Below are positions 12,683 through 25,600 of a stretch of DNA of 64,000 nt, piece by piece. A program made the translations under genes and the position numbers. Source of the DNA: Kudoa neothunni (taxonomy: Eukaryota > Cnidaria). The first letter of the stretch is position 1. Every line of letters begins with the position of its first letter. The notes beneath the pieces are model-generated. The model had not been told where the DNA came from. It did no database searches and was given only the letters and a program-made list of their open reading frames with translations. The stretch lies in NCBI GenBank assembly GCA_964304625.1, contig OZ199838.1:11966001-12030000 (forward strand), given 5' to 3'.

Positions 12683-13584
12683 ACTCTGAGCTTATATAAT
12701 GTTGGTAACATATAAGATATCATAATTATCGTCAACCAGTTTCTAAAGATATAACATAATTATAGAAACTTATTAAGATTTTAGAAATTAATTTAAAACG
12801 ATACTTTTGAACAAATCCTTCTTATAACTAGTTCTACTGGCGCGAGAAAGAGTATTTAATCTATTATTTAAATCATTGAATAATATTACAGATATAATTT
12901 TGTATAGCATCATAAAACTCGATCACATCGTTTTTGTGCGCTCTCAATGACGTTGCAATTTAATATGGAAATATTATTTTATTCCTGAAATTCAAACTGT
13001 TAGATTCTCAACTTCAACTCTGAAAAGCGGAAAAACGTATCAATAACGTTAAAAAACTATTCTCTTTAGTGTTTACATCATTATCATCTATTCTACTTTC
13101 GATGCTGTTCGATGTGTACGTATAACTACGCTACCTTGGGTAAAGTTTCATAAAATACGGTTTTACAGTTTTATGTAGACACTCAATCTAATTAATCAAT
13201 TTTCTCATAAACTTTCACGAAAAATATAACAACAAAATCTGAATAGCATAATCGAGCTATATTGGTAATGGTAATACTTCCCAGCTGGAACGACTAATGT
13301 ATTAAATATATGTTTTTAAACGTTGTAATATAACAATCATACAACAACCAATCTTAGTTTACTGTTTATAGTGCAAAAAGGCAAAACGAGCCTAAAATTT
13401 ATCTGCAGATTCAATAGTCACCGCCTAAAAGAAAAGGTACTAAAATCTGTCTGAAAACGTATTAGGTTTAATCTCTCACTTCAAGAAAAACAAAGATGTC
13501 AAATCTTAGTTACTAATATAGGTAATTTTTTGAATGCAACAATGAAATCAAAAGGAAAAGTTGCAAAAGTTTAGTTCGGAAGAG
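12683..13584. other. Intergenic, nothing supportable
   Basis: AT-rich sequence between the piggyBac element and the tRNA gene. No coding region recognised. Confidence 0.5.
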
Positions 13585-13657
13585 AGCCCTCGGCGGGACT
13601 CGAACCCACAATCCCAAGATCCGAAGTCTTATGCCTTAGCCATTAGGCCACGAGAGC
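13585..13657 (-). tRNA. tRNA-Arg (anticodon TCG)
   Basis: A 73-nt cloverleaf on the minus strand. The acceptor GCTCTCG pairs with CGAGGGC. The D-arm is GCC-TAATGGCTAA-GGC. The anticodon stem TAAGA/TCTTG encloses loop CTTCGGA, giving anticodon TCG. The T-arm is GTGGG-TTCGAGT-CCCGC. The A box (TGGCCTAATGG) and B box (GGTTCGAGTCC) match Pol III internal promoters. There is no intron and no encoded CCA. Confidence 0.95.
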
Positions 13658-16064
13658 CCGCCTTGGTTGGTGGACTCCATCTAAATTTATTATGTAAATT
13701 GAAATAAAAAGTGCAACAAAATTTAATCATAGAACAATTAGTAAAATAATTTTTTTTCTCTGTTAAAATATAATATTGAATTAAACCTTGTTAAACTAAG
13801 CAGCTGTCTTCTTGGCTTTGTCATCTAGTAGATATTAGTGCGAAGATCAGGCGGTGCTCGGAAGAGTTAGGCTGACTGTTTTAAGTCATGAATAGCCAAT
13901 TTTTAAACATTTCATTCTTTTTTAAGTATTAGAAACAGAATATAATGTTTAGACACTACACGCAAAAAAAATACCAACAAAATAAACCACAAACAACGGT
14001 TGTACATATTAGTTTTTATATTCAAATTGAGATGCATAAATAATCAATTTGAAAATCTTTTTTTATTCATTTTGCAAGTTGGAAAATAATTGTAATAATA
14101 AAAAATGATGTCCAGTAGCTCTAATTGGTAATGGTAATTCCATCTGCAGCTCCAAGTGAAAACCTTTATAGGTTGCCTAAAAAGGATTGGGTTGGAAATA
14201 ATAATTAAAGAAAGACATTGGTTAATGATAGTTATTTAGATGATGAGCATTGGCGAGTGTTAGAACAATTAATCATGTTGAGAATTTATCAACACATAAT
14301 ACATGTGATGTATGGTGAATCCTTGAACAAAAATATAGCAAATGACAACAATGATTTCATTAAATATGCTTATGGATAGAAATTTTATTAACGAACGATT
14401 TTGATTGTTTATGACACCTCAAAATTAATTTTGGCTTTATTGTCTTCATTTCTTGGTTGTGCCAGTAAGAGTCAACTCTAACTTATTCTTTTCGTCCTTA
14501 TTAATCTTAAGATTAATCCTTATAATATAACGCAATATCGTTATATTAAGATGGATATTTTCAAAGCCAGTTGATGATTTTAGAACATTAGGAGGTTATG
14601 GAATAAATATATTAACAATCTATGTCTCCAAAAAACAATGTGATGGGAATCACGTTAATAGCAAACAAAACGGATGGTCGATAGAACAGAAGAATGAATG
14701 TTATGGTGAAAATATTTTATAACATACATGGATATGTAGTTTGACAAATCATTACAACCTGTATAGAGATAGGGCATAAAATATATAAGGATTCTTGCTT
14801 GCATGTGTTACCTCAAGATTTAGGTCTTGCCCAAGGAAAAAAAAATGAAAAATGACTTGTATATTCTCAATGATATAACACTGAAGTAGACTGGAGGGAG
14901 GCTGTCAAGATACAAAATAGATTCCTAAAGAATAAACGAAATTTCTATCAACTGTGTATTTTATTCCATATTAATGAAGTTATTAATATAAAACTTAATT
15001 TTCATAATAACTTTCCGGCTTTCTCAAAATTAAATTCAACTTTAATGTAAAAAATTATCGCCACCGATATTTAGTTATCAATTATTGCCTCCTCAAAAAT
15101 TTGGACGACAGCAGGGAAAAAATGTTCAAGATTGTGTAAAGGGAATACTCAAGATGAAGTCGTCGAATCACAAATTTAGCCTTATAAATAAAATTTAATA
15201 TGAATAATCAAAGGATGATTTATCAATACAACAAATTGAAGAGGGGAAATCACACGATTATTCGATTGAAAAGTGTTTCTGAAATTGTATTAGATCAAAT
15301 TTTTCGTTTTTGAAGATGTATTGAAGCATTCATTCAGATAGTAATTCTGTTAGAACAAAGATACAGAGGATAACACACTGATTGGTATAAAGTTTCCCAA
15401 TTAATTTGAGATATTTAAGTTGATATTAGCCGATAAACTCAGTTTATCCAACATATCACTCGGAGTGAAGCTTATAAGGAAGCAGGACATTTGTAAATAT
15501 GCCAATTCTGAGAAATTGATCAGAAATAAAAATTTATGTTATTTAAGAGATTTTTTACTCCAATGAGAAGAATTATCAAAAAAGAATGCAGATGCTTCCA
15601 AGAGTAAAAAAGAAGAAAAAAGGAATCTCTCGCATGTGGGCTTTATTATGGTGCTGAATAGTGTTACATTATACCACAGAAATCAACAACTTTATACTGT
15701 CGTTGGGTCCGAGGTTCATTATTTTTCAACTAAGTCGTCATTCTAGAATTGTTACGCATTTCCCGCGTTGAAAAATGAATCTTTGTAAGTGGAATACTTT
15801 AAATTATAAACCAGATAATATAAAATATGCATTTAATTAAATCGAAAAAACAAAACACGCAAATTCTTCTGATGGTTCGAATCAATTTTTGAAAGAGAAC
15901 ATCTGATGGAAGACAGGCATGCGTTAATTTCGTCAAAGTATAAACAATGAGAACGGTAAATTCTCAGTTTGATTAATTGTGCATCTCAACTTGAATGAAA
16001 ACTACAACGTTATTTATCGTTCATGAGAAGTTATAATATATTCCATCCAATCAAATAGGTATAA
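13658..16064. other. Intergenic / degraded sequence
   Basis: No intact gene. A short plus-strand stretch near 14230-14310 (DDEHWRVLEQL) is faintly reminiscent of hAT transposase, but it is too short and broken to annotate. Confidence 0.4.
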
Positions 16065-16068
16065 TTAA

Positions 16069-18401
16069 CCCTCCAAACATGCCAAAAACGACTATACACT
16101 TAGCCGTTTTGAGGTCCAGAAAGACCCCACTCTTTTCTTTCATATTTTTAAAGATAAAATTATCAAATATTGTTTTAAGAATGAAAACATAAATCTATCG
16201 ACTAGATAGAGAGGAAATGGATAAAGATATAACTACAAAGATTGGCGACCCAGCCCGAATGAATAAATAGCTCCTCTTAGATTTTAAATTTGATTAAAAT
16301 TGCATAATCTCACATCAGAAAACCACATTTAAATTATTCCGTGCATTATTTTAAAATTTTGGGTATCTCAGACCTTTTATAATGTTTAAACTGCAAGATA
16401 TTCTTATTATATTAAATTATATTTTTCATTACTATATATTACATCAATTATTATTTCTTAACAGACTAACAAATCAACAATGTCTTTAAAGAATAATTTC
16501 TAAGATGAGTGATATATCCATTAATTTAAACACATAACCTCTTATCAATATAAATATAATCTAAATTCATATTTATTAACCGTTTCAAATATTCTAACGC
16601 CAGAAAGAACAAGACCAATGATAAATAAAACAATACTCAATGATAGACGAATAATTAATGTTTATATTTTTTTACGCAATTGCAACAAACAATTTCAGAG
16701 TGATTATTACAACAATATTTTGAAAAGCAAAAACATATTGATTTTGTTTTTCTATCCGAACCTGGCAAACAAAGATTGCACCTTTTTTTAGATTTAAAAG
16801 TGAAGCTTTCATTATTCGAAATAACAGGATCATTCAGAAATGGTTTCACTAATAAATCCGCTAAATCTTCTGGATATTTGGCCCACGAGATGTTAGGATT
16901 ATTAAATATAGTTTTATACAAGTAAAACGAGTTGACCAAAGTTAAGTCAATCATATTGAAAAAAAATTTAAGATCGGTCATCGTTGGATGATGTAGCCAA
17001 CAAAATGACAGCCTTGTTCTTTTTTGACACATAGGATAACATCATCTTTTTCTTATGATGAACAAAAATCGGACTAAAGATTTCCCTCATTTTGTTCGGC
17101 TTCACAATCGGCGCAATTTCTCTTTTGTTGTGGTGAAGAGTTCTTAGTATTGTTTATCCAAAATCAAGACGTTTTTCAGCCAACTCGATCGAGGTAAAGA
17201 AATTATCACATACGATAGATACTTCTACCAGATCCTTTTAGATATGACGATAGCTCTAAAACAACCTTTTCTCCCACATTCTTTGTAACTTCATTGGTAA
17301 TTTTACCCAGATAGATGGAAATATTATGGGTATAATTGGTGTGTGGATTGGTTAATAGAAAAAACTTTATGCCATAGACTGCAGGCTTAGATGGCATGCA
17401 CTGTTTAAAGGGGCGTCTGCCACGAAATGCTACCAGCTGCTCATCAACAGTAAAACTTTCAGAGTGAGTTAAACACATTGGAAGAATTCTTTTCCATTTA
17501 TTAAATAAGTCAATTATTTATTGAGCAAAACTTATCATTTCCACGCAGTAAAGCCCTGGTCTCAAAATCATCAAAATGAATACTTCTGTTGATTTATGTG
17601 AATCATTCTAGCGACATTATTTTTCTAAAAACATCTCGTCCTTTATTCAATTATTCTAGCTCCACAATTGTTTGAGGGATTCCATCTTGGATTTAAAAAT
17701 ACACATATACATATATATAAGAATTCCCCGTATGCTTTCATTTCCACTAATGTTAATTCATTCCATTTATTTCTGTAATGGAAAGACCCAAATTTGTCTG
17801 CGTTATTAATAATGATTTTATAAAATTCGTCCTCAAAAAATAACGAAAAACAATCTATAAAACAACAAATTCTTGACGATGCGAATGCAGTTGTTCCCGG
17901 GACTTTGTTTAAAATATTCCCCTTCGCTGTTTTAATATTTGAGGGAATATCAGGAAACCATACAACATCGTTTTCATCTTTATACATATTAATCGGCTCA
18001 AACACATCAACGCTGTCACAACTATTAGAAGAAAAATCATCTTCCACATTATTGTCAATTTCACTGCAATTTGATTATTCACTTGATGGAAATTCAATAA
18101 ACAAGATCTCCATTTTGTTTGTCGGTAGGTAGGTATCGTTGGCTATGGGGAATGATCGGCTGTCATAAAATCATGTTTCACTCAATATCGATAAGACCAA
18201 ATTTTTTAATAAAGCAGTATTTAATTTTATAGGATTTTGTACATGTTTTAAATGAATTTTTAGTTATAAAACCTTTTTTGTATTCTTCGTAAAATATCCG
18301 GAGAATAACGCCAGATTTCATTAAATTAGCCATTTTCAACAAGCAATAAATTGGCCCAGAATTTGGTTTGGAGTCCAAAGGACCCCAAACATGCTCGGAG
18401 G
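16069..18401 (-). mobile_element. piggyBac element 2 (minus-strand transposase relic)
   Basis: The left end is TTAA (16065-16068) followed by CCCTCCAAACATGCC. The right end reads, inverted, CCTCCGAGCATGTTTGGGG, flanked by TTTA rather than TTAA, so the right duplication has mutated. Both ends carry a subterminal near-palindrome: GAGGTCC...GACCCC at 16111-16128 and GGAGTCC...GGACCCC at 18370-18386. The enclosed coding remnants all run on the minus strand. Confidence 0.8.
16655..18047 (-). pseudogene. piggyBac transposase, element 2 (frameshifted, third catalytic region missing)
   Basis: Segments from 18047 down to 17643 give the piggyBac N-terminal domain (DCFSLFFEDEFYKIIINNAD). 17478-17206 gives the first catalytic region (VDEQLVAFRGRRPF). 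The second, CDNFFTS, is near 17200. 17032-16655 gives the C-terminal part, ending in a cysteine-rich ribbon (CNLC, CCNC). The stretch that should hold the third aspartate (GGVD) between about 17030 and 16970 is absent: the sequence jumps to the FFFNMIDLTLVNSFYLY segment. With several frame changes as well, this copy cannot be active. Confidence 0.85.
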
Positions 18402-18411
18402 TTTAGTTATT

Positions 18412-20254
18412 TCAATTATTTAGACAGTTGCTCAAAATCAATGTTAAAATTTTTGGGGTAATAAGGTAGTTCAATTTATGCACAAAAAAATCGGCAAAAT
18501 TAACAATCACTACAACACTATATGTTTGACAATAGGCAACATTCTTTTTAAATCTGTGTGATGAGCAGATAGGTCTTTTACAATTATGACACTCTACGTT
18601 GGTTTTTCGATCAGCATTTCTTGAGCAAAACACAAAACTTGATCTTTTATATACAGGACTCAACCGAATCGAATCGGATATATCATTATTATTTGTGTAC
18701 TTGTTAAACCGTTCAAAACTGTATTTTATATGTGATTAATAATTGGATCCCACAGTTTGACGAAGTAACACATTCGACTGTGCTGAATCGATACACAGAG
18801 CTCTTAAGAAATGTTGTTTGCGACTCCGATCGTTAGTTCTCCAATCAGGGAATTTGGATGTCCATATGACACAAGCATTAAGAGCTGATGTATCCACCAA
18901 ATCCATGAACATACGTAAAGGCTACCTTCTAGTTGATCTTGAACAACTGTACAACCCGTTGATTCTGTCACCGTTATCAACCGCTTCTTTAGGTTTATTG
19001 TAGTGGAGAATAATTGTTGGTCTCTTTCTTACACCCGCTTCTATTTCACCATCATTTATTTTACTGGATAATAAATAAACAACCCGATTCTTTTTCGGGA
19101 TATATGACATCATTGTAATGTCATTATAGAAACAAAAGGTGGACGAAAGCTCAGGTTGATTTTTAAAATTCAATAAATGTTGAGAAATGTTCGTGTTATT
19201 GCGCCTAACAGTACCCGTTAACGTAATTTTATTTTGTAACAAGATAGTTGCTAGCGGAACCGTTGTAAAAAAGTTATCAGTGGTGGCACCACGACCTGAT
19301 CCATAAACAGGTTCATTTAGTTCCTTGACAACTTTTCCCTCTGTTTTGAATCTCTAATGCCTCAAATCTTACCAGTGTAGGGTTCAATATTTGATAAATA
19401 CGACGTCTCGACATCCGCGGCCACCCATAACTTCATACCGTGGCGAGCAAGTTTATTTAAGTACACTCGAAATGGGTATCTTCCGCGAAATGCCACCATT
19501 TTTTCATCGACGGTTATGTGAGAACCAGGAGAATAGTTTTTTTGGAAAGAATCATTTATTTCATTAAAAGTTTCCAGAATGGGTTCGAATTTATCATTAG
19601 ATAAATAAAATCTAAATTGTCTGGTTTGTTTATTACCGAACCGTATTACTATATATATATATGAGAAAAAAGATTTCTTGTCATCGGAACAGAAAAAAAA
19701 ATATTGTTTGAATAGCGGGTTTGTATCCCAAATATTTTTTAATGATAAATTTGAACCATTGCATCGTCCAGAAGCAATTAATATCCCAATAAAAGATTTT
19801 AACTTTTCAATGGTTATTTTTTTTCATTTCTGTACCTGCTATTGGAATCACAAAAATTATTCGTGTAATTTTGAATCTTTTCTAGAATGGAGTCAGACAT
19901 AAAAAATTGAAAGCAATCAGAAATCCTGTTCACATTTTTAGCATCACCTAAAAGTCTCGAGTTACTTGTGACGATATTATGAACTCTAGTTCGGGTTCTT
20001 GTTTGATTTGTAATATCCCACAGAATTTCTGATTTCGACATTGATTTATTGTTATCAGTTTGGCATTCATTATCATTTTGAGAATCAGAATATGGGTCTG
20101 AATACGGGTCTGAATCTTCCACAATATCCTCATAATATGAGGCATCCGATAGGTCACCTTCAAATTCAAGGTCTCTATCGGAGCTTTGATCAATCTCTAC
20201 ATTATCATCAATTAGTTTATTCAGATCTTTGTAATACGACATGACTAAATACAT
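18412..20254 (-). pseudogene. piggyBac transposase, element 3 (complete domain order, nonsense and frameshift mutations)
   Basis: It starts at 20254 with an acidic N-terminus (to about 19814). The core follows between about 19640 and 18900: VDEKMVAFRGRYPF near 19500 (first catalytic D), GATTDNFFTT near 19280 (second D) and AVDNGDRINGLYSC near 18970 (third D). The C-terminal zinc ribbon (CSRNADRKTNVECHNC) is near 18620-18570. A frameshift lies near 19370, and a TAG replaces the expected Trp after CSRSTRR at about 18920. All three catalytic aspartates survive. It abuts element 2 in the same orientation, and I could not find its own terminal repeats. Confidence 0.88.
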
Positions 20255-20689
20255 ACAAATTTCATTTCAAACTACCCGCGTAATTTTACGGTAATGGTGT
20301 ACTTACCCGCTACCAAAATTAGGGATGATGTCGTGACTTTTTTCGGCCGATTTTTTCGTAGATTTATTTCATTCATTCTAATAAGTTGCAGCATATAAAA
20401 ATAAGTCTATTTTTTTGTTTCTAATGTTTCCTAAATTCGTTTGCCATAACCTATTAATTGAGCATAACAAAACGTGTCACGCCAAATAAAAATAACCTCA
20501 AACTATATATTTCCTCACATTTTACCGCGATATATAACTCATAATAATATAATATTGAATCTAATATAGTTATGCATATATGTGATTTAAGTTTGTATTT
20601 TATCACTTAAGCTTAAGGATGTACGTTTTCAGAAAATAAGGCGGCAATGGTTAAGATTAAATCAGACGATGAGTTTTTTTTTGCTTATA
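20255..20689. other. Intergenic, nothing supportable
   Basis: No gene or clear transposon terminus was recognised between piggyBac element 3 and the second Merlin relic. Confidence 0.5.
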
Positions 20690-21903
20690 AATAATAATTA
20701 AATTTTATTTAATTTCTTTGTTTCGAAAAAAATCGTCTAGGGCCTTCCAAAACGATGTAGAAACTGTAGAGGTTGCGACACTATGTATACCTCTACAAGA
20801 AAACCTACAAGAAAGAGAAAGGAAAATAGCCAATTAATTTTTTCATTAAATAATGATGAAAACATAGTTTATACGTATGTAGAAAGTAATTGAAATACAA
20901 TAAATGGTTTTCATTAAATACGACAGATGTAAAACAAAAAAACCTTTTTTACCGGAAATAATGAGGGAACAAAACAAAAATTATCTACCAAGAATATCTT
21001 AAAGATCTTTTACTATTGGTCTGTAAATAATACTATTGAATCAATTTCATCAATGGTTCGTGTCTCCAAAAAATCGATTATAAATTGGTTTATTAAAATT
21101 CGAACCATTTGTACAAAGCATTTCCTAAATCGACAAAAATTCGGCGGTGAAGGATACGTTATTGAAATTGATGAAAGTCTATTACATGGCTAAAGAAAAA
21201 ATAACAGGGGCCGTTACTTGAATGGAGATTCTTGGAAACAATCTTCTACAAAGGAAATTTTTATCCTTGAGAATTAAGTGACAGTAAAAAGAAAAAAAAT
21301 TTAATTAATTTGTTATGTCCTCTAGATGGATGGAAGTGGAAGTGAGTATTGCCTGATTGTGGAGAATTGTCCGACGAATATATGTGTATATGTTATTTAA
21401 CTATACGATGGTAAATTTTATAAATTAGCTCTATGTTCGAATTCTGAAAAATATGGGAATAGGGTGGACGGTCTCTGGGTTTTTGGTCTTTGCTTGTGCT
21501 CAGTTGATCCTGATGGGAAAAGGGCTCTAAAAGAGGTAAGGTATTTCAGTGTTCAAAGAAGAAATCATGAAACTCTAATACCAATAATTGAGAACGAGGT
21601 TTTTAAAGGGTCAACTATTTACAGTGACGAATAGTATGCTTACAATAAACTATCAGAACTAGGCTACAGTCACATTCGAATCAATCATTCTCAAAGTTGT
21701 TGTATTAATGAAGCACATTCGAATACTATCGAACCTTGTTGGGGTCGGCTCAAACTTAAGATCCTTAAAATTAAGAGGTGTGAGTCAACTAAATTTCAAT
21801 AGTTACCTGCATGAAGAATGGTTCCGATCTATTATGGGTGGGAAACTCAATTTATTTAACAACTATTTGAATATTATTAATAAATATTATCCAACTGAAT
21901 AAA
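20690..21903 (+). pseudogene. Merlin (ISXO2-like) transposase relic, copy 2
   Basis: A decayed plus-strand copy. The cysteine segment RCRNCRGC near 20755 is followed by a helix-turn-helix-like stretch near 21060 (VSKKSIINWFIKIR) and the first catalytic motif VIEIDESLLHG near 21160-21190. Then come RKNNRGRY, GSTIYSDE near 21620 with TAG replacing the Trp that normally follows, the INHSQSC segment, and NTIEPCWGRLK near 21720-21750 (Asn-Glu-Trp block). The last open segment ends at 21902. In contrast to copy 1, the IDE motif is intact here, but at least two stops and frame changes interrupt the frame. Confidence 0.85.
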
Positions 21904-22654
21904 CCATCAGATTTTTTGCGCAATAAAAGCATAATAAATGTCTAAAATTGATTGGAATAAATTTCTCAATCTAGCATCATAAATATTTTTCGAACTATTT
22001 CTATATTCCAGTATTTTCTAACAGCTCTTACTAAAAAGAACATCTGTATGCGATCGGATAAACTACGGAACCATAATATTGTATTAACACTTCGCCGTGT
22101 GAGACTGGTAGTAATTTTATTAGATGTGAAATAATCTATTATCAATTTTACGACCTGCTTCTTTATACAGAGTTATCTGTGTAATCGAAATTTATGGAGT
22201 AACATTGTTTATATTACCTTACAAATCATTAAACGCATAACCAGCGAATAGACATCGTTAGGCCGTTTAACTGAGAGTGATTTCATTGATGCAAGCTATA
22301 TAGACGAGACAGAAGTACCGTATAAGCATTGAATGTTCTTATACTGCATGAAATGGAATCAAATAGAACTATTGCAAAGATAATATGTTTTTAATATCAA
22401 TGTTGTAGGGAAATTAATTATTAACTAATAAGTTATTTATCGCTTGTTTATTTAAATTTTTATAAAAAATTGATACTAGTTATGAAAATTAAGTATAATA
22501 ATCTTAGAAATGCTGTTTAAAATGCGGAATCAAGTAAAATTATAAAAATTCTCAGCTAATATAGGTCCATTATCTGCTCGATCACGACCGAGGCTTAAGA
22601 AACGAAAGGAGTTAACTTGGCTGCTTGTACCAGTCGAAATTTGGATTAGTTAAA

Positions 22655-25600
22655 ATGAACGAGAAATCTACTTGTAATGACCAATCAGATTATTTACAAG
22701 GTGATTTTTATGAATATGCAGTGAAATTAATTGTAAGTGCTTAGCAACTGGATTCAGTTTTGATGAGGTTTTAAACGACCTATCAAAAATAGTACTCTCC
22801 AAGTCTGACACAAACAATTATATATATCAATGCTTTAAGATTTGTGAGGTATTTAATTTTTCTAATGAAGGGAGAGACTAACATTTAATTGTTTTACAGC
22901 TAATACTTTATTTTATCTATAGATAGCAGCAAATGAGAATCAAAAGAGAACCATAGAGAGACATATAGATAGGATAATAGATTTGTAGTTAGATCTAACA
23001 TTGAAAAATCTGAAATAAACAATTAAATATAGAGCCATATCTGCATTTGGGAGTCGTAGTGCGAAATTAAGGGGAATCACCATTCGTTTATTGAGATATT
23101 GTCTGTTGAATAAAAACATATGGATGAAATATTTGAGAAAGCGGGTCGACTTTTATATTACAAAGTAATATATATATATATATATATTTTACTCAATCAA
23201 CTGATTAATAAATTTGTAGAAATCTAGATTGTAGTACGAGTGACAAGGAAATTGAACAAAGTATAAAGTTCCTTGTGAATGTAAGAATTACCGTTCAGTA
23301 TTAAATAATAAAAAAACTAATTATTATTTTAGGCTATTGTTTCCTATCCAAAAAATCTATCAGAATCCATCGCCAGTTGCGTTCAAGCTCATTGTGGGGA
23401 TATAACCAAATATGAAGATAAATTTGATTCGGTTTACGTTTATATGCTGTGCACAATAGGTGAAAAATTAATAACTGACGGCTGGATTCTTTATTTTGGT
23501 TGTTACTATAGTTTTGGAAAATCCGGACTTTTTAAGAAATCCTTATGTGAAAAACACCTTTTTTAAGCTGTTATCGAAAATAAGTGTAATTTTATGACGA
23601 CAATGTAACACATCGATTAATAATATCTACAAACATAGCACAAGAAATCGTTAGAATGTATTGTGGATGTTATATTGTATACAGTAGAGTATATTTCACC
23701 CGAATCTCCTACGTTTAAGCAAATAAATTATTTTGTAAATAAATATTAATTTATTTTGATATGTATAATGCTTGATTTAAAAAACCCAGAGAATGTTAAC
23801 ACCGATAGCTTTGACAACTAACACCGACTGTAAAGTGAATCTTTCTACCATAACCCATGTGTACGTATTTATTTAAAACCATCATATTTGTTAACTCACA
23901 TAAAGGTATACTAAAATGAATGAATTATCAGAATATCCGCTCAATATATCGTTAAAGTTGATATTGGATACTTGGACAGGAATATTTGATTTTGGAATGG
24001 ACCCTCTTGGTTTAAATACCACCATCACCCAACTACCGTATGAGGATATAAATTTCCAGGTGCGTATCTGTTTATACGATCGTTCGTAATAATTATTTAG
24101 ATGCACTTTATTACGTTATTATACGACCTAATTGATGCTCCTTTTCCCGCCTATAAGAATTCTTTAGTTGATACATTGAAAAGCTATAGTAATTATTAAA
24201 CTTTGAAGCTGTTTAAAATTATATTGAGCATACTTATGTTCAACATAATTTATTTATTTATTTATTCAAATATCTAGTGAGTGACATTGAATCGAGTGTA
24301 ATCAATAACAGCAACAGTTCGACTCATTTCAGTGCAGCCGAAGAAGCGCTACATGAGGTTTTATCGATAAACGGCCCCAAAAATCATATGTAAGAACTAT
24401 CGAACTTTCATACTGATTGAATTAATAATCAATTAGAGTCGATTTGGATAAGGTTAAAAAAACCTACAAGATTCTTGTTCTCTATCATTGTGATATTCTA
24501 AAATATCTCACATTGCTCATCATGGATACTGTTAATATGGAACTGAAGACAATATATGTGATTCTTTTGAGTGAGATAATTTTCCAAGTTAGTATTTATT
24601 TAAATATTAAAAACTTGTAATTGTTTATTTCAATTAGATCGACACCTTTCTTCCAGCATTATGCACCCATGGAATGGGTATATTGGATGAGTTGAGAAAT
24701 AAAATTTATCCATTACAAAATGACGTCATGACGTATTAAAAAATTATTCTGTTGTAATTTATTTACCACTCCAAATAGCAAATTTGACTTTGTTGTTCGT
24801 TCGGTATGTCAATACATTTCATGGAAATCACAATTTAGTTTCATATCCAATTTCTCGTTGTTAACATACTCATATTTCTATAAACTGGTGATATTTTAGT
24901 TGAACTTATCTTTAATTATTTATATATGATATTAATTAGCCCAAGTTTGATAACGTCAAATCCATCACCTCCAAAAATAAAGCTTCTAATTACTCTACTG
25001 ATCGAATTGATCCCTCTAATGCGTCGAATAATTCCAGAGTAAGACTTATGCAAAATTATTGAGTGGTTGATGAATTTATTACTTTAAAAATATTAGGATA
25101 ATGACTTGTTCTCAGACGAGATTGTTTCTATAGAGCAAATGTGTAGCAATTCACCTAATAATTGGAATTGGGAAACGTTGTTGAAGTTTTTCTATCATCC
25201 AGAATTGATATCGGTGGGGAAACATAGTCCAGGTTTGCTTCTTTTTATTGATTTTTGTAATAATAAATGAAATTATTATTGTAGGAATTATTAGAATTTT
25301 GGAACATTTATTAAATTTTTTCTCTTTCGACTTCAAGACGCATACCTATAAATGCTTGGAGAACACTGAAATGAAAATTATTTCTCTGACTGGAATCACC
25401 CTATTGCGATACCTCTCTCGAATGGAGACAGTATTTCTATAGATAATTACTAATTGAACGAAAGGAGCATTCTGATTTTCTTTCACAGATTCCATCTATT
25501 GCCACATTGATCTCCTCCTACTTCAAAAAAATGTCTAATTTTATTATACCTGACGAGGTGAGAATATGTGATGAGATTCATCTAATGTATTTTGGTAGAA

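Noticed and set aside
14225-14400. A DDEHWRVLEQL stretch resembling hAT transposase
   Set aside because: Similarity covers about a dozen residues and the frame breaks on both sides, so it cannot be annotated with confidence.
22733-22744. A 12-nt GTAAGTGCTTAG that looked like an ultra-short RICTOR intron
   Set aside because: A 44-nt intron with donor at 22701 and the same acceptor restores phase and conserved sequence, so the ultra-short intron is unnecessary.
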